A stretch of 64,000 bases of DNA from positions 1 through 64,000 of the forward strand of contig NZ_LLXO01000017.1 of the NCBI RefSeq assembly GCF_001484765.1, written 5' to 3'. Positions 43,884 to 52,994 of this stretch are shown here, one piece after another. Below the pieces are notes generated by a model. It ran no database searches. It had not been told where the DNA came from and saw nothing but the letters and a program-made list of their open reading frames with translations. The translations under genes and the position numbers were made by a program. Source of the DNA: Entomohabitans teleogrylli. GTDB lineage: Bacteria; Pseudomonadota; Gammaproteobacteria; Enterobacterales; Enterobacteriaceae. Position 1 is the stretch's first letter; every line of letters begins with the position of its first letter.

Positions 43884-46428
43884 ACGAGGCGCTAACGCCG
43901 TTGCCCGGCAGGCAGCCGGCTCAAAACTTACCCTGATGATGCCCGTCGCCCTGGTGGTCAGTGCTCTGGCGCACGCGGAGGAGGGCGTGGAGGTGGTCGA
44001 ATTTGACGGCGCGCTGTTACGCACTGCGGTGGATGTCAGCGCATTTTCACGCGGCAATCCTGTGGCGCCGGGCACCCATCGTATCGATCTCTATATGAAC
44101 GACCAGCGTAAAGGGCGGCATGATGTCAGGTTTGAGCTTCCATCGCCGGGGGCAACCACCGCGTTGCCCTGCTATAACCTTCGATTACTGACGCTGCTGG
44201 GCATTGCGGTCGATAAGCAGGACAAAGCCGTGCTGGAACGTCTGCGCTCTGAAGAGCTGTGCGAGGATCTCAGTGATATTGTTCCCGGAGCGACGGCCAG
44301 GTTTGATACAGGCAGCCAGCGTCTGGAGGTGAGCGCGCCGCAGGTTTTGCTACAGCGTGAGGCCCGGGGATATGTCAATCCGCTGTTATGGGATCACGGG
44401 GTTACCGCGGCCACGCTGCAATACGACTATAACGCTTATCGTTCCGAATATTCCGGCTCGGCAAATCAGAGCAGTCAATATATGTCGCTGCGCGGAGGGC
44501 TGAACTGGCGGGTCTGGCGCTTGCGCTATCGCGCTAACGCGAACTGGAGCCATCAGCAGGGCTTCAGCTACCACAGCAATCAGACCTATCTGGAGCGCGG
44601 TCTGACGGACTGGCGTAGCAAACTGGTGATCGGCCAATCTACCACCGAAGGCCAGGTATTTAACAGCCTGGGATTTGTTGGGGTACAGCTCAGCACTGAC
44701 GATCGTATGTACGCCGATTCCCGGCGCGGCTTCGCGCCGGTGATTCAGGGCGTGGCGAATACCAACGCGCTGGTTAAAGTTACCCAGGGCGGCTTTCAGA
44801 TTTATGAAACCACCGTACCGCCCGGCCCGTTTGCCATTGATGATCTGTATCCGACCGGGAGCGGCGGCGATTTGCTGGTGACCGTCAGGGAGGCGGATGG
44901 CCGCGAGCAGGTGTTTACCGTCGCCTGGGCCAGTATTCCCGAACTGTTAAGGCCCGGCATGAGCCGCTATTCCCTGACTGCAGGCCAATACCGCAACAGT
45001 GCCGTGAAGGATGAACCACCGCTCGGCGTGGCAACCTGGCAGTACGGCTTCTCCAGCCTGGTGACCGGTTATACCGGGCTGATCGCCGCCAGAGACTATA
45101 CGGCGGCGTCCGGCGGGCTGGCGTTTAATACCCGGATGGGGGCGTTCTCTCTGGGGGCTATCCAGGCCCGGACCCGGCTGGTGAACCAAAGCTCCCGGCA
45201 GGGGAAAAGCATCCGTTTTACTTACGCCAAACGTCTGCCGGTGACCGATACCAGCCTGACACTGGCGGGCTACCACTACACCACCAAAGGGTATTATGAC
45301 GCGGATGAGGCGATGCTGTTGCGCGACAGGGATAAATACCCGCGCAGCAACGCCAGCGTGGATAGCAATACGCTGGCGCGTCGCCACCGTCTGCAGCTTA
45401 ATGCCACCCAAAAGTTACCCAAAGACTATGGTTCGTTTTCCCTGAATGCCAACTGGCAGGATTACTGGAACCGCTAGGGAACAGACACGGAATATCAGAT
45501 TAGTTACAACAACCATTACCGACAGGTCAGCTACGGGATCAGCCTCAACCGGGTGCGCGATCTGACCACCTCGCGCTGGGAAAACACAGTGATGCTGACG
45601 CTGTCGATCCCGTTGGGTTCCGGCCCGCGTACGCCCAGCCTGACCAGCAACTATACCCGGCAACGGGATCAACAGTCGTTGCAAAGCTCTCTTTCCGGCT
45701 CGCTGGGGGAGGATAACCAGTACCGCTATGGCGCGTTCTTTAATGGCGCTCGCCACAACCATAGCGGCACTAAAACCAGTGTGGGGGGCAACGTCTCCTG
45801 GTCTGCGCCCTGGGCATCGCTGGGTGGGAGTTACTCCACCGCAAGCGGCTACAACCAGTATGGCGCGAATCTGTCTGGCGGGGTGGTGGCGTACCAGGGC
45901 GGCGTGGTACTGGCGCCGATGCTCGGGGAAACCAGCGCTATCGTTGAGGCCGATCATGCCGGCGGCGCCCGGGTGAGTAGCTATAGCGGGGTGCGTCTGA
46001 ATGGCAGCGGTAAGGCGGTGGTGCCCTGGCTGAGCCCCTACCGGCAGAATTCGGTTGAAATTGATCCGCGCGGTCTTTCCCGCGATGTGGAACTGAAATT
46101 TACCAGCCAGAATGTGGCGCCGACCGCCGGCGCCGTTGCCCTGCTGCGCTATGAAACGGAAACGGGCCATACCTTCCTGATCCAGAGTGTTGATAACCAT
46201 GGCAAACCGTTACCTTTTGGCGCCACGGTGCTGGAACAGCAGCAGCGCGTGGTGGGATACATCGCCCAGGCGGGCCAGGGGTTGCTGCGGACCACCACGG
46301 AGCAGGGGATACTGACCGTGAAATGGGGCGAAACACCGGCTGAACGCTGCCAGTTCAGCTACCGTATACCGGCTGCATCCGGCGCCGGGGAGTTTGATTA
46401 CCCACGCCTGAATGTCGCCTGCCAGTGA
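43849..46428 (+). pseudogene. Fimbrial usher interrupted by an in-frame amber codon
   Basis: Start ATG 43849 (GGTGGAGAT site). Signal peptide ending AHA, then EFDGALLRTAVDVSAFSRGN as in FimD/PapC ushers; the plug and barrel follow. Codon 543 is TAG (45475-45477) between YWNR and GTDTEYQISYNNHYRQVSYG; the same frame then stays open to 46428, giving an 859-residue usher if the codon were sense, the normal length. One base change (CAG to TAG would do) is enough to explain it. Otherwise both halves are intact, including the C-terminal CQFSYRIPA region. The outer-membrane pore is therefore probably missing unless amber suppression occurs. Confidence 0.88.
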
Positions 46429-46442
46429 GTAAGGAAATCAGG

Positions 46443-47603
46443 ATGCCGCAAAATTTACCCGACTATGTCGCTGTGAACATGGACTCATCGCGCAGCTCCG
46501 CCAGACGCCGCGCGGGAATGCCGGGCGTGATTATCCTGGCGCTGGGATGCGCAGGTTATTCCGGCCTGGCCTGCGCAGATGGCGCCTGGGTGGATTGTGT
46601 CTACGGCGGTAACAGCACGCAAAATATCACCGCGACCACCCATCTTGATGTTCCGCGCGATATTAGCGTTGGCGATGCGTTAGGGCCATGGATCACGGTT
46701 TCTATGCCGGGTGCCTGGCGCTGCACACACCGCAGCGAATATCAGGATATCCAGCCGCAGATGGGAGTGCAGGTCACCGCGCCCGGTCAGGTTACCGCTC
46801 AGGCGTTTGATGTCGATGGGGCGACATACAGCGTTTATAGTGCGGGTAACATGTCATCAATGGGGATTGGCTATGTGCTGCGCTGGCGCTTTACGCTGAA
46901 TGGGCAGACCAAAGACTGGACGCCTTTGACCAGCGGGCGCGAGACCTTTCAGTCGCCAGGCCAGTTGCTGACGGCAACGTATAATCATGGCGAGCCCTGG
47001 CTACTGGGGGTGGAAACGCAGATTCGCTTTGTCCGGACGTCTACCCAGGCTTTGGTCAATGGTCACAGTATCGGCATGTTTTATGCCGCGTTGATGCGCC
47101 CTGTGCAGATCCACAATGGCAGTACCAGCCTGGGGTCGGACAAGATCAGTAGCGCATTTTATAGCAATGCCACTTACATCGCTTCCGGGGGAACCTGTAC
47201 CACTCCTGATGTGACGGTGACCCTGAAAGATGTCAGTGTTAACCAGTTTACCGGCATTGGATCGAGCGCCGCGAAAACCCATTTTGATCTGCGCTTTAAT
47301 TCCTGCCCGCCCAACATGAACAGTATTGATTACAGTTTTGCCGCCACGACCCCGATTCTTGACGCCAGTAATGGCGTGGTGGCGCTGAACGCCGCGTCGA
47401 CGGCGGACGGCGTGGGGATACAACTGTTGCGTGAGGACAGTACGCCAGTGACATTCAATTCGCTATACCGGCTGGACAGCTATTCTCCCACTTACGGCGG
47501 GAATTACACCGTACCGCTGATCGCCGGCATTTATCAGACCGACAACGCTGTCAGCGCCGGAAGCGTACACAGTGCGGTAACTTTCACGTTGAATTATAAG
47601 TAG
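46443..47603 (+). CDS. Fimbrial tip adhesin
   Basis: 386 residues from ATG 46443, preceded by AAGGAAATCAGG. Unusually long N-terminal leader (about 45 residues ending LACA) before the lectin-like domain; two-domain layout as in FimH/MrkD, with a receptor domain (about 47-210) and a C-terminal pilin domain (GTCTTPDVTVTLKDVSVNQF, DLRFNSCPPNMNSIDYSFAA, ending TFTLNYK). It should cap the fimbria and determine binding. Overlaps nothing, follows the usher by 14 bases. Confidence 0.85.
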   Translation: MPQNLPDYVAVNMDSSRSSARRRAGMPGVIILALGCAGYSGLACADGAWVDCVYGGNSTQNITATTHLDVPRDISVGDALGPWITVSMPGAWRCTHRSEYQDIQPQMGVQVTAPGQVTAQAFDVDGATYSVYSAGNMSSMGIGYVLRWRFTLNGQTKDWTPLTSGRETFQSPGQLLTATYNHGEPWLLGVETQIRFVRTSTQALVNGHSIGMFYAALMRPVQIHNGSTSLGSDKISSAFYSNATYIASGGTCTTPDVTVTLKDVSVNQFTGIGSSAAKTHFDLRFNSCPPNMNSIDYSFAATTPILDASNGVVALNAASTADGVGIQLLREDSTPVTFNSLYRLDSYSPTYGGNYTVPLIAGIYQTDNAVSAGSVHSAVTFTLNYK

Positions 47604-47608
47604 CCGCT

Positions 47609-48391
47609 ATGGAAAGAGGTTGGTGGAGCCGGCGGTCAGGAAATCAGGGGGCGCTTCGCGCTATGCTGCTGGCGATGATGGTCTGGCTGTCTTGCCCGGC
47701 TGAGGCGGCGATTTATTTGGGCGCCACCCGGGTTATCGTCGACAGCCGCGAGAAGCAGGCCACACTGCGCGCGACCAATGACGGCGCCACGCCGGTTTTA
47801 TTGCAGGTTTGGGTGGATACCGGCGACAGAGAAGCGATGCCGGGGAATATTGCGGTGCCTTTTACCGTCACGCAACCGATCCTGCGTCTTGACAGTAAAC
47901 GGTCCCAGCTTCTGCGTATCATCTTCACTGGCGATCCGTCACAACTGCCCGGCGACCGGGAATCGATATTCTGGCTGAATGTGCTGGAGATCCCGCCGAA
48001 ACCGCGTTCTGAGGCGGGACATAACCGGATGCAGGTGGTTTTCCGCAGCCGTATCAAACTTTTTTACCGGCCGGCAACGCTCAGGGAGAACGGTGATATC
48101 CCGCGCCATCAACAGCTGCGTTTTAAGCTGATCGACCAGAATACAGCCCCGGTTTTACAGATAAGTAATCCAACGCCATTTCACCAGACGCTGCTTGAGC
48201 TGGCGGTTGGCCGGGACAGACATCGCCCGCTACTGAGCGCTGCGCCGGATGAGGGGATGGCGGCGCCTTACCAACAGTTGTTGATCCCGATGGGCCAGGC
48301 CGGTGGGGGCGTCACCCGTGGGATGCGGGTCTTTTATACGGTGATTGATGATTTCGGCAATCTGCTGACCGGTGAGCAAACGCTGCCTTAG
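47609..48391 (+). CDS. Periplasmic fimbrial chaperone 2
   Basis: 260 residues with signal peptide ending AEA, IYLGATRVIVDSREKQATLR, LNVLEIPPKPR, RSRIKLFYRPATLREN and a second domain with ISNPTPFHQTLLEL. A second chaperone within one operon often serves the adhesin. It starts 5 bases after the adhesin stop. The protein begins MERGWWSRRSGNQG, a rather basic leader; an internal ATG a few codons further would also do. Confidence 0.88.
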   Translation: MERGWWSRRSGNQGALRAMLLAMMVWLSCPAEAAIYLGATRVIVDSREKQATLRATNDGATPVLLQVWVDTGDREAMPGNIAVPFTVTQPILRLDSKRSQLLRIIFTGDPSQLPGDRESIFWLNVLEIPPKPRSEAGHNRMQVVFRSRIKLFYRPATLRENGDIPRHQQLRFKLIDQNTAPVLQISNPTPFHQTLLELAVGRDRHRPLLSAAPDEGMAAPYQQLLIPMGQAGGGVTRGMRVFYTVIDDFGNLLTGEQTLP

Positions 48392-48418
48392 CGCCTGAAT
48401 CTCCGGCGCGGTAAGATC

Positions 48419-48769
48419 TTAATGCTCCGTTTCGCCCAGGTATTTGTCATGCGGCATCAGTAAGCACTTATCAATCGCTTTCCAGTAGCTCTCATACAGA
48501 CTCTTCTGGGCGGCGCCATATTGCTCAATGGTATCAAACTCCCAATACAGCATATAACGCACGCTTTTCACGATGCGGGTGATCTTATGCGGCGGAAGTC
48601 CTTCTTTTATCAGCGAGAAATCGTTGATGTTATGTGTTCGTCTGGCAAAGCGTAATATGAGCACGCCATCCAGCTTTTCCATGAAGGCCACAGCCTCTTT
48701 CATCGTCGCCTCAAATTCGGCAACTTTGTCTGGCTTAACCTGATAAAGGCAGATCTCCGAAAATGGCAT
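48419..48769 (-). CDS. Small dimeric alpha-beta barrel protein (monooxygenase-like)
   Basis: 116 residues from the ATG at 48769, preceded by an ideal AAGGAGAAGGAAC site. MPFSEICLYQVKPDKVAEFE at the start, then EKLDGVLILRFARR and MLYWEFDTIEQYGAAQKSLY suggest the ferredoxin-like dimeric alpha-beta barrel of antibiotic-biosynthesis monooxygenase-type proteins. It is the second gene of a two-gene minus unit. Enzymatic activity is not certain, since many relatives are only ligand-binding. Confidence 0.65.
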   Translation of the reverse strand: MPFSEICLYQVKPDKVAEFEATMKEAVAFMEKLDGVLILRFARRTHNINDFSLIKEGLPPHKITRIVKSVRYMLYWEFDTIEQYGAAQKSLYESYWKAIDKCLLMPHDKYLGETEH

Positions 48770-48834
48770 GTTCCTTCTCCTTTTACCGGGAATGCGCGCT
48801 GGCCTGGCCGCTGGCACGGCCCATCAACAGGGGG

Positions 48835-49479
48835 TCAGGGACGCGCTTTGGCGTGGACAGACTGGTAAACCGGAACCAGCCTGGTGGTGGCGGTCAGATT
48901 GTCGAAAATCTGGATTTCTGATGTGGCGATGGTCATACCTGCTTTCCTTAGCCTCTGCACGTCGGCAGCGATACGCTGGATACCAAACCAGAAAAGCCCG
49001 TCCAGCGCCGTGACCGGTAGCCCCGCCTCCAGCGCCAGCTTTAAACGCTCCCGCGGCGCTTTCGCCTCTCTGGCGATCTGCTGATACGGCGCTGCCGTCG
49101 CGCCACTTTCATCGGTGCGCCGGATACGGGTGGAAAGACGGTAATGGAATTCATCCGGTATTGCGCTCAAATCGGTTTTCAGACTGTAGACGCAGCCAAA
49201 ACGCTTACCATTGAAGAGCACGTTTTTTTGACTGAGCTGGAGCCGATCGCGTATCCCGGCGATCAACTGTGGGGTGCGGATCAGCAGCAGCCGGAAGGGG
49301 AGCTCAAAGCTGGTCACGTAATCGACATTCAGCAGCGCTGTATGCAGACGCGTTTCGGCGCCCGCCTGCGACTGGCGGCACTCCTCAAGAACTTCGGCCC
49401 ACTGCCGGGTAAGGCGTGGCGGCTCAGCGGCTTCCGTGAAACTGTATTTCTCGATCTGGTAATCAATGCGTCCTGCCAC
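48835..49479 (-). CDS. Protein of unknown function with winged-helix-like C terminus
   Basis: 214 residues from a GTG at 49479 with a CGGAGGGG site. I do not recognise a family for the first 130 residues (SFELPFRLLLIRTPQLIAG). The C-terminal end, LDGLFWFGIQRIAADVQRLR then KAGMTIATSEIQIFDN and a last strand, has the shape of a winged helix. It precedes the alpha-beta barrel gene by 65 bases on the same strand and may regulate or partner it. Confidence 0.55.
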   Translation of the reverse strand: MAGRIDYQIEKYSFTEAAEPPRLTRQWAEVLEECRQSQAGAETRLHTALLNVDYVTSFELPFRLLLIRTPQLIAGIRDRLQLSQKNVLFNGKRFGCVYSLKTDLSAIPDEFHYRLSTRIRRTDESGATAAPYQQIAREAKAPRERLKLALEAGLPVTALDGLFWFGIQRIAADVQRLRKAGMTIATSEIQIFDNLTATTRLVPVYQSVHAKARP

Positions 49480-49847
49480 GAAACCCCTCCGGGTGGCTAT
49501 TTCTGCTGTCAGGTTACTTTACCAACGGATGTCGGATACGGGAAGTATGGCGCCAGCGGTTTGGGTTAACTCAACCCGGGGATAGTTTTATTCATAGATA
49601 GCTCAGGAATCGCTGATGACTCAGCCGGTGGCCTGGAATATTCATTCCGGCTAATTTCAGGATACCCTGCGGCGCGGAAATCCGCTTCCGGGATCGGTTT
49701 AATGTCACAAGAATGGCTTGAACAGCCTCGGGCATCGTCCGCCAGGCTGGGGGCCGACTGCCGTTCATGGTAAACTTAACCGTGAATAATAGGGTGGCAG
49801 ACTACTCTTGTAACCTGAGAACTAATTAATAAGCCGGGTTTGTGGTG
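49480..49847. other. Intergenic region before the MarR gene
   Basis: About 370 bases between the divergent minus-strand unit and the marR-like gene. No palindrome like those at 51397 and 51538 is present here, so direct autoregulation through that motif is not visible. No gene supported. Confidence 0.45.
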
Positions 49848-50378
49848 ATGAAAGAGAGCAAGCAGGATTCAGGAAATGATTTTGTTGATACGCTGATTCA
49901 GGAGTGGCTGGACGCCGTTCCCGCGCTGGACTTAAGCGGCCTGCCGGTGATTGCGCGCATTGTGCGTATGAGTCATTACATCGCTCAGTTTGTGGATGCC
50001 AACTTCGCGCGCTATAACCTGAATGTCGGCGAATTTGAGGTGCTGGCGGCGCTGGCCAGAAACCCCGATCGCCAGCTTTCCCCTAAAGAGCTGCAAAAGA
50101 AAATCCTGATCTCATCGGGCGGGTTATCCAACCGCATCAATCGACTGGAAGAAAAGAAGTATATCGTGCGCATCCCGGACCCATCCGACCGGCGCGGGGT
50201 GATTGTCAGGATCACCCCGGAAGGGCGCAAGCTGACCCTTGAGGCGGTGGTTACCCACGTGGCCATTGAAAAAGCGCTTATTCAGGGGCTGGAAGCTGAA
50301 GACCGGGAACAGCTGGCCGGGCTGTTAAAGAAACTTATCAAGTCGCAAAAGAGCGAACTCAACGAAAAGAGCGCGTAG
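49848..50378 (+). CDS. MarR family transcriptional regulator
   Basis: 176 residues from ATG 49848 (two GTGs upstream are also in frame). FEVLAALARNPDRQLSPKEL, KKILISSGGLSNRINRLEEK and the wing VRIPDPSDRRGVIVRITPEG are the MarR winged helix-turn-helix. The sequence does not show a ligand. The gene converges with the EamA exporter gene and lies beside two palindromes that look like MarR operators. Confidence 0.9.
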   Translation: MKESKQDSGNDFVDTLIQEWLDAVPALDLSGLPVIARIVRMSHYIAQFVDANFARYNLNVGEFEVLAALARNPDRQLSPKELQKKILISSGGLSNRINRLEEKKYIVRIPDPSDRRGVIVRITPEGRKLTLEAVVTHVAIEKALIQGLEAEDREQLAGLLKKLIKSQKSELNEKSA

Positions 50379-50390
50379 TCGCGCATATGA

Positions 50391-50415
50391 CAAAGGCCCG
50401 CCGCGGCGAGCCTTT
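50391..50415. terminator. Bidirectional terminator between marR-like and eamA-like genes
   Basis: CAAAGGC at 50391 and GCCTTTG ending at 50415 bracket a GC-rich core (CCGCCGCGGCG), a hairpin with A-rich and T-rich edges suited to terminate both converging transcripts. Confidence 0.6.
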
Positions 50416-50437
50416 GCGGGTAACCCGCGTTACGCTA

Positions 50438-51355
50438 TCACGCCTTTTGGCGCCCCTCCGAGTGCAGCACCAGCCACAGACCCGCCAGAATCAGGCACAG
50501 CCCGATAATCGCCAGCAAATTCACCGCTTCGTGAGCCACGACGATCGCCAGCACAAACGCTACTATCGGTTCAATCAGCCCAAGGGCCACCCCGGTGGGG
50601 GCGCTGATATGCTTCAGGGCCTGGGTGTAGAGCAGGTAAGCGACGCCGGTGGTCAACAGCCCGAGATAGAGGATCACGCCAATGCTGGCCGGCGTGAGCG
50701 TCGGCGTTCCCGCCAGCGCCCAGGCAAGTGGCGTGGCGATGAAAATCGCCGTGCTGAAGGTATGTCGGGTAATGGTTAGCGGCGAGGCGACGCTCACCAG
50801 GCGTTTACTGACCAGGGTGTACAGGGCGTAGCAGAAGCCGGCGCTCAGGCAGATCAGCAGACCGGCGGTGTTGATTTGCCAGCTATCGCTCTGGGACAGC
50901 ACCATCCAGGTCCCCCCCGCCGTCGCGCAAAGCGTACCCAGCCACCACAGCCCGCAGGGCGGTTTTTTCATACCGATGGCCTGCATCAAACCAGCCCAAA
51001 TCGGCGCGCTGCCAATAGTCGTTGCGGTGCCTATCGCGATGCCCGTCGCCTGAATACCGGCAAAAAACGCCAGGTTATACAGCCCCATACACACGCCGGC
51101 GATAGCGATAAAGCACCAGTAGCCGTTTCTGCCGAGCGGTTGCCCGGCGTCCCGGGCCGGCGCAGTTTTTGCGCTGGCGTACGTGCGCCAGAAAAACAGT
51201 AAATGAAAGAACAGGCAGGCGACCATCAGCCTGAAGGCGCCAATCCAGTATGGCGAGGTGGCGCCGCGCGCAAAGCTTTGCGCCGTACCGGCGGTTCCCC
51301 ACAGGAAGGCGGCACACAGGGCCAGTACGATACCGACAACAGAGATTTTCTTCAT
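50438..51355 (-). CDS. EamA/DMT family transporter
   Basis: 305 residues with ten hydrophobic segments in two EamA repeats: ALCAAFLWGTAGTAQSFARG and later GFCYALYTLVSKRLV for the start of the second repeat, ISAPTGVALGLIEPIVAFVL in the conserved last third. Such proteins export amino acids, purines or other metabolites across the inner membrane. Its promoter (TTAACG, 17 bases, TGATAT on the minus strand) overlaps a MarR-type palindrome. Confidence 0.85.
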   Translation of the reverse strand: MKKISVVGIVLALCAAFLWGTAGTAQSFARGATSPYWIGAFRLMVACLFFHLLFFWRTYASAKTAPARDAGQPLGRNGYWCFIAIAGVCMGLYNLAFFAGIQATGIAIGTATTIGSAPIWAGLMQAIGMKKPPCGLWWLGTLCATAGGTWMVLSQSDSWQINTAGLLICLSAGFCYALYTLVSKRLVSVASPLTITRHTFSTAIFIATPLAWALAGTPTLTPASIGVILYLGLLTTGVAYLLYTQALKHISAPTGVALGLIEPIVAFVLAIVVAHEAVNLLAIIGLCLILAGLWLVLHSEGRQKA

Positions 51356-51396
51356 AATCAGCGGCTTTTAGTCAGTGAGTCATATCAATGTGAATT

Positions 51397-51414
51397 TATC
51401 TTCACGTTAAGATA
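51397..51414 (-). promoter_or_regulatory. MarR-type operator over the eamA promoter
   Basis: TATCTTCACGTTAAGATA, one base pair away from a perfect 18-base palindrome. On the minus strand it covers TTAACG, which with TGATAT 17 bases further forms a plausible promoter for the EamA gene. It shares its arms with the perfect copy at 51538. Confidence 0.65.
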
Positions 51415-51502
51415 CTTCATTTGAAGATTCAAGCTGGATTTGGATTTTAGGATGATGTCAAGGTTTAATTGATACTTTGGTCAAGATTCTTGATTTATTA
51501 TG

Positions 51503-51555
51503 TTGCGCGGCTAAGGCATATCGATAATATGTCTATTTATCTTCACGTGAAGATA
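51503..51555 (+). promoter_or_regulatory. dcuC-like operon promoter and perfect 18-bp operator
   Basis: TTGCGC (51503-51508) and TAATAT (51525-51530), 16 bases apart, form a promoter; the perfect palindrome TATCTTCACGTGAAGATA lies at 51538-51555, just downstream of the -10 box, a position suited to repression. The same motif, imperfect, is in front of the divergent exporter gene. Confidence 0.65.
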
Positions 51556-51585
51556 TTTAATGGAAAGGATTAATGCGGGGCGGCT

Positions 51586-52953
51586 ATGACGGTAATAATT
51601 ATCAGTGTAATCGTGCTGGTGCTGGCAGGTTACGCAATAGCGAAGAACTATGAAGCCAAACTGGTGCTGTTTGTCGCCGGTATCGCGCTGATGCTGAGCG
51701 CGGCAATGCTGGGAATGCCCGTTTTAGATATTAAGCAAAGTACCGGGAACATTTGGCTTGATCCACTGAAACAGGTTCAACTGGGGTTTATTAAGCAGTT
51801 CGGTGGAGCGGGCATCATCATTATGGTGCTGTTCGGCTTCTCTGCCTATATGTCACACATCGGCGCCAATGATGCGGCGGTGCATCTGGTCTCAAAGCCG
51901 ATTTCCCGAATCCGCTCGCCGTATGTACTGGTGCCTATCGTCTTCTGGCTGGGGACGCTACTGTCACTGGTTATTCCCAGCGCCGCGTCGCTGGCGGTGA
52001 TTCTGATGGCGACCCTGTACCCAATCCTGCGGGCGGCGAAAATGTCATCCATGACCGCGGCCGGGATTATCGCCACCACCGCGACCATCATGCCGACGCC
52101 GCTGGGGGGCGACAACGTGGTGGCCGCAAAACTGCTGGGTTTTGAACACGTAGTTGATTACGTCACCCTGCACCATGCGGTGATATCGCTACCGGTGCTG
52201 TTTTTGATGGGGATCGCCCACTATTTCTGGCAAAAGTATATGGATAAGCGCCAGGGGGCGGCGGCGTTTACCGACGTGGACGAGAGCCAGTTTCAGGATG
52301 GTAAAGCGCTCCCGCCGGCTTATTACGCGCTGTTTCCGCTGATCCCGCTGATTCTGATCGTGGTGCTGGGGCTGTTTTTCCGCCAGATCAAAGTCGGGCT
52401 GGTGGAGATAACCCTGTTTTCGTTCGCGCTGGCGTTCGTCACCGAGCTTATCCGCAAGCGCGATGTTAAAGCGCAGATGACCCAGGCTGGGCTGTTTTTC
52501 AAAGGCATGGGGGACGGTTTTTCGCAGGTGGTGGTACTGATTGTCGCCGCCGGTACTCTGGTGGCGGGGCTGAATGCGATTGGCATTATCGACATGATTT
52601 CCGGCGTGGTGAAAAACATTAACAACGCGGGCGTGGGGCTGATGTTTATCTTCTCCGGCCTGACGGCGTTAATTACCTTTATCAGCGGCAGCGGTAACGC
52701 GGTGTTCTATTCATTCATTGAGCTTATTCCGCCGATCGCCAACCAGGCCCACGTCGATCCGATCATGGTGGCGTTGCCGATGCAGTTCACCTCTAATCTG
52801 ATACGCGCTATCTCCCCGGTTTCCGCCGTCGTCATTATTGTCGCCTCGGTGGTGAAGGCCAGCCCTGTCGACGTGGTGAAAAGGACCGCTGTACCGTTAG
52901 CCGTAGGCACCGTCGCAACGTTAATCGCCTCTTACGTCCGCTATGCGCTTTAG
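51586..52953 (+). CDS. C4-dicarboxylate transporter, DcuC family
   Basis: 455 residues with about 12 hydrophobic segments. LSLVIPSAASLAVILMATLY, TPLGGDNVVAAKLLGFEHVV and FISGSGNAVFYSFIELIPPI are DcuC-type motifs. DcuC carries fumarate, malate, succinate or aspartate, mainly in anaerobic cells. First gene of an operon with the M20 amidohydrolase and asparaginase genes, which makes aspartate or fumarate exchange the likely task here. Confidence 0.85.
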   Translation: MTVIIISVIVLVLAGYAIAKNYEAKLVLFVAGIALMLSAAMLGMPVLDIKQSTGNIWLDPLKQVQLGFIKQFGGAGIIIMVLFGFSAYMSHIGANDAAVHLVSKPISRIRSPYVLVPIVFWLGTLLSLVIPSAASLAVILMATLYPILRAAKMSSMTAAGIIATTATIMPTPLGGDNVVAAKLLGFEHVVDYVTLHHAVISLPVLFLMGIAHYFWQKYMDKRQGAAAFTDVDESQFQDGKALPPAYYALFPLIPLILIVVLGLFFRQIKVGLVEITLFSFALAFVTELIRKRDVKAQMTQAGLFFKGMGDGFSQVVVLIVAAGTLVAGLNAIGIIDMISGVVKNINNAGVGLMFIFSGLTALITFISGSGNAVFYSFIELIPPIANQAHVDPIMVALPMQFTSNLIRAISPVSAVVIIVASVVKASPVDVVKRTAVPLAVGTVATLIASYVRYAL

Positions 52954-52994
52954 CGGGCGGCGATGATGGCGGGATGCAAAACAGGAAAGCAAAG

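Noticed and set aside
49144-49569. 141-codon plus-strand ORF
   Set aside because: Antisense to the minus-strand unknown gene, which has a good GTG start and ribosome site.
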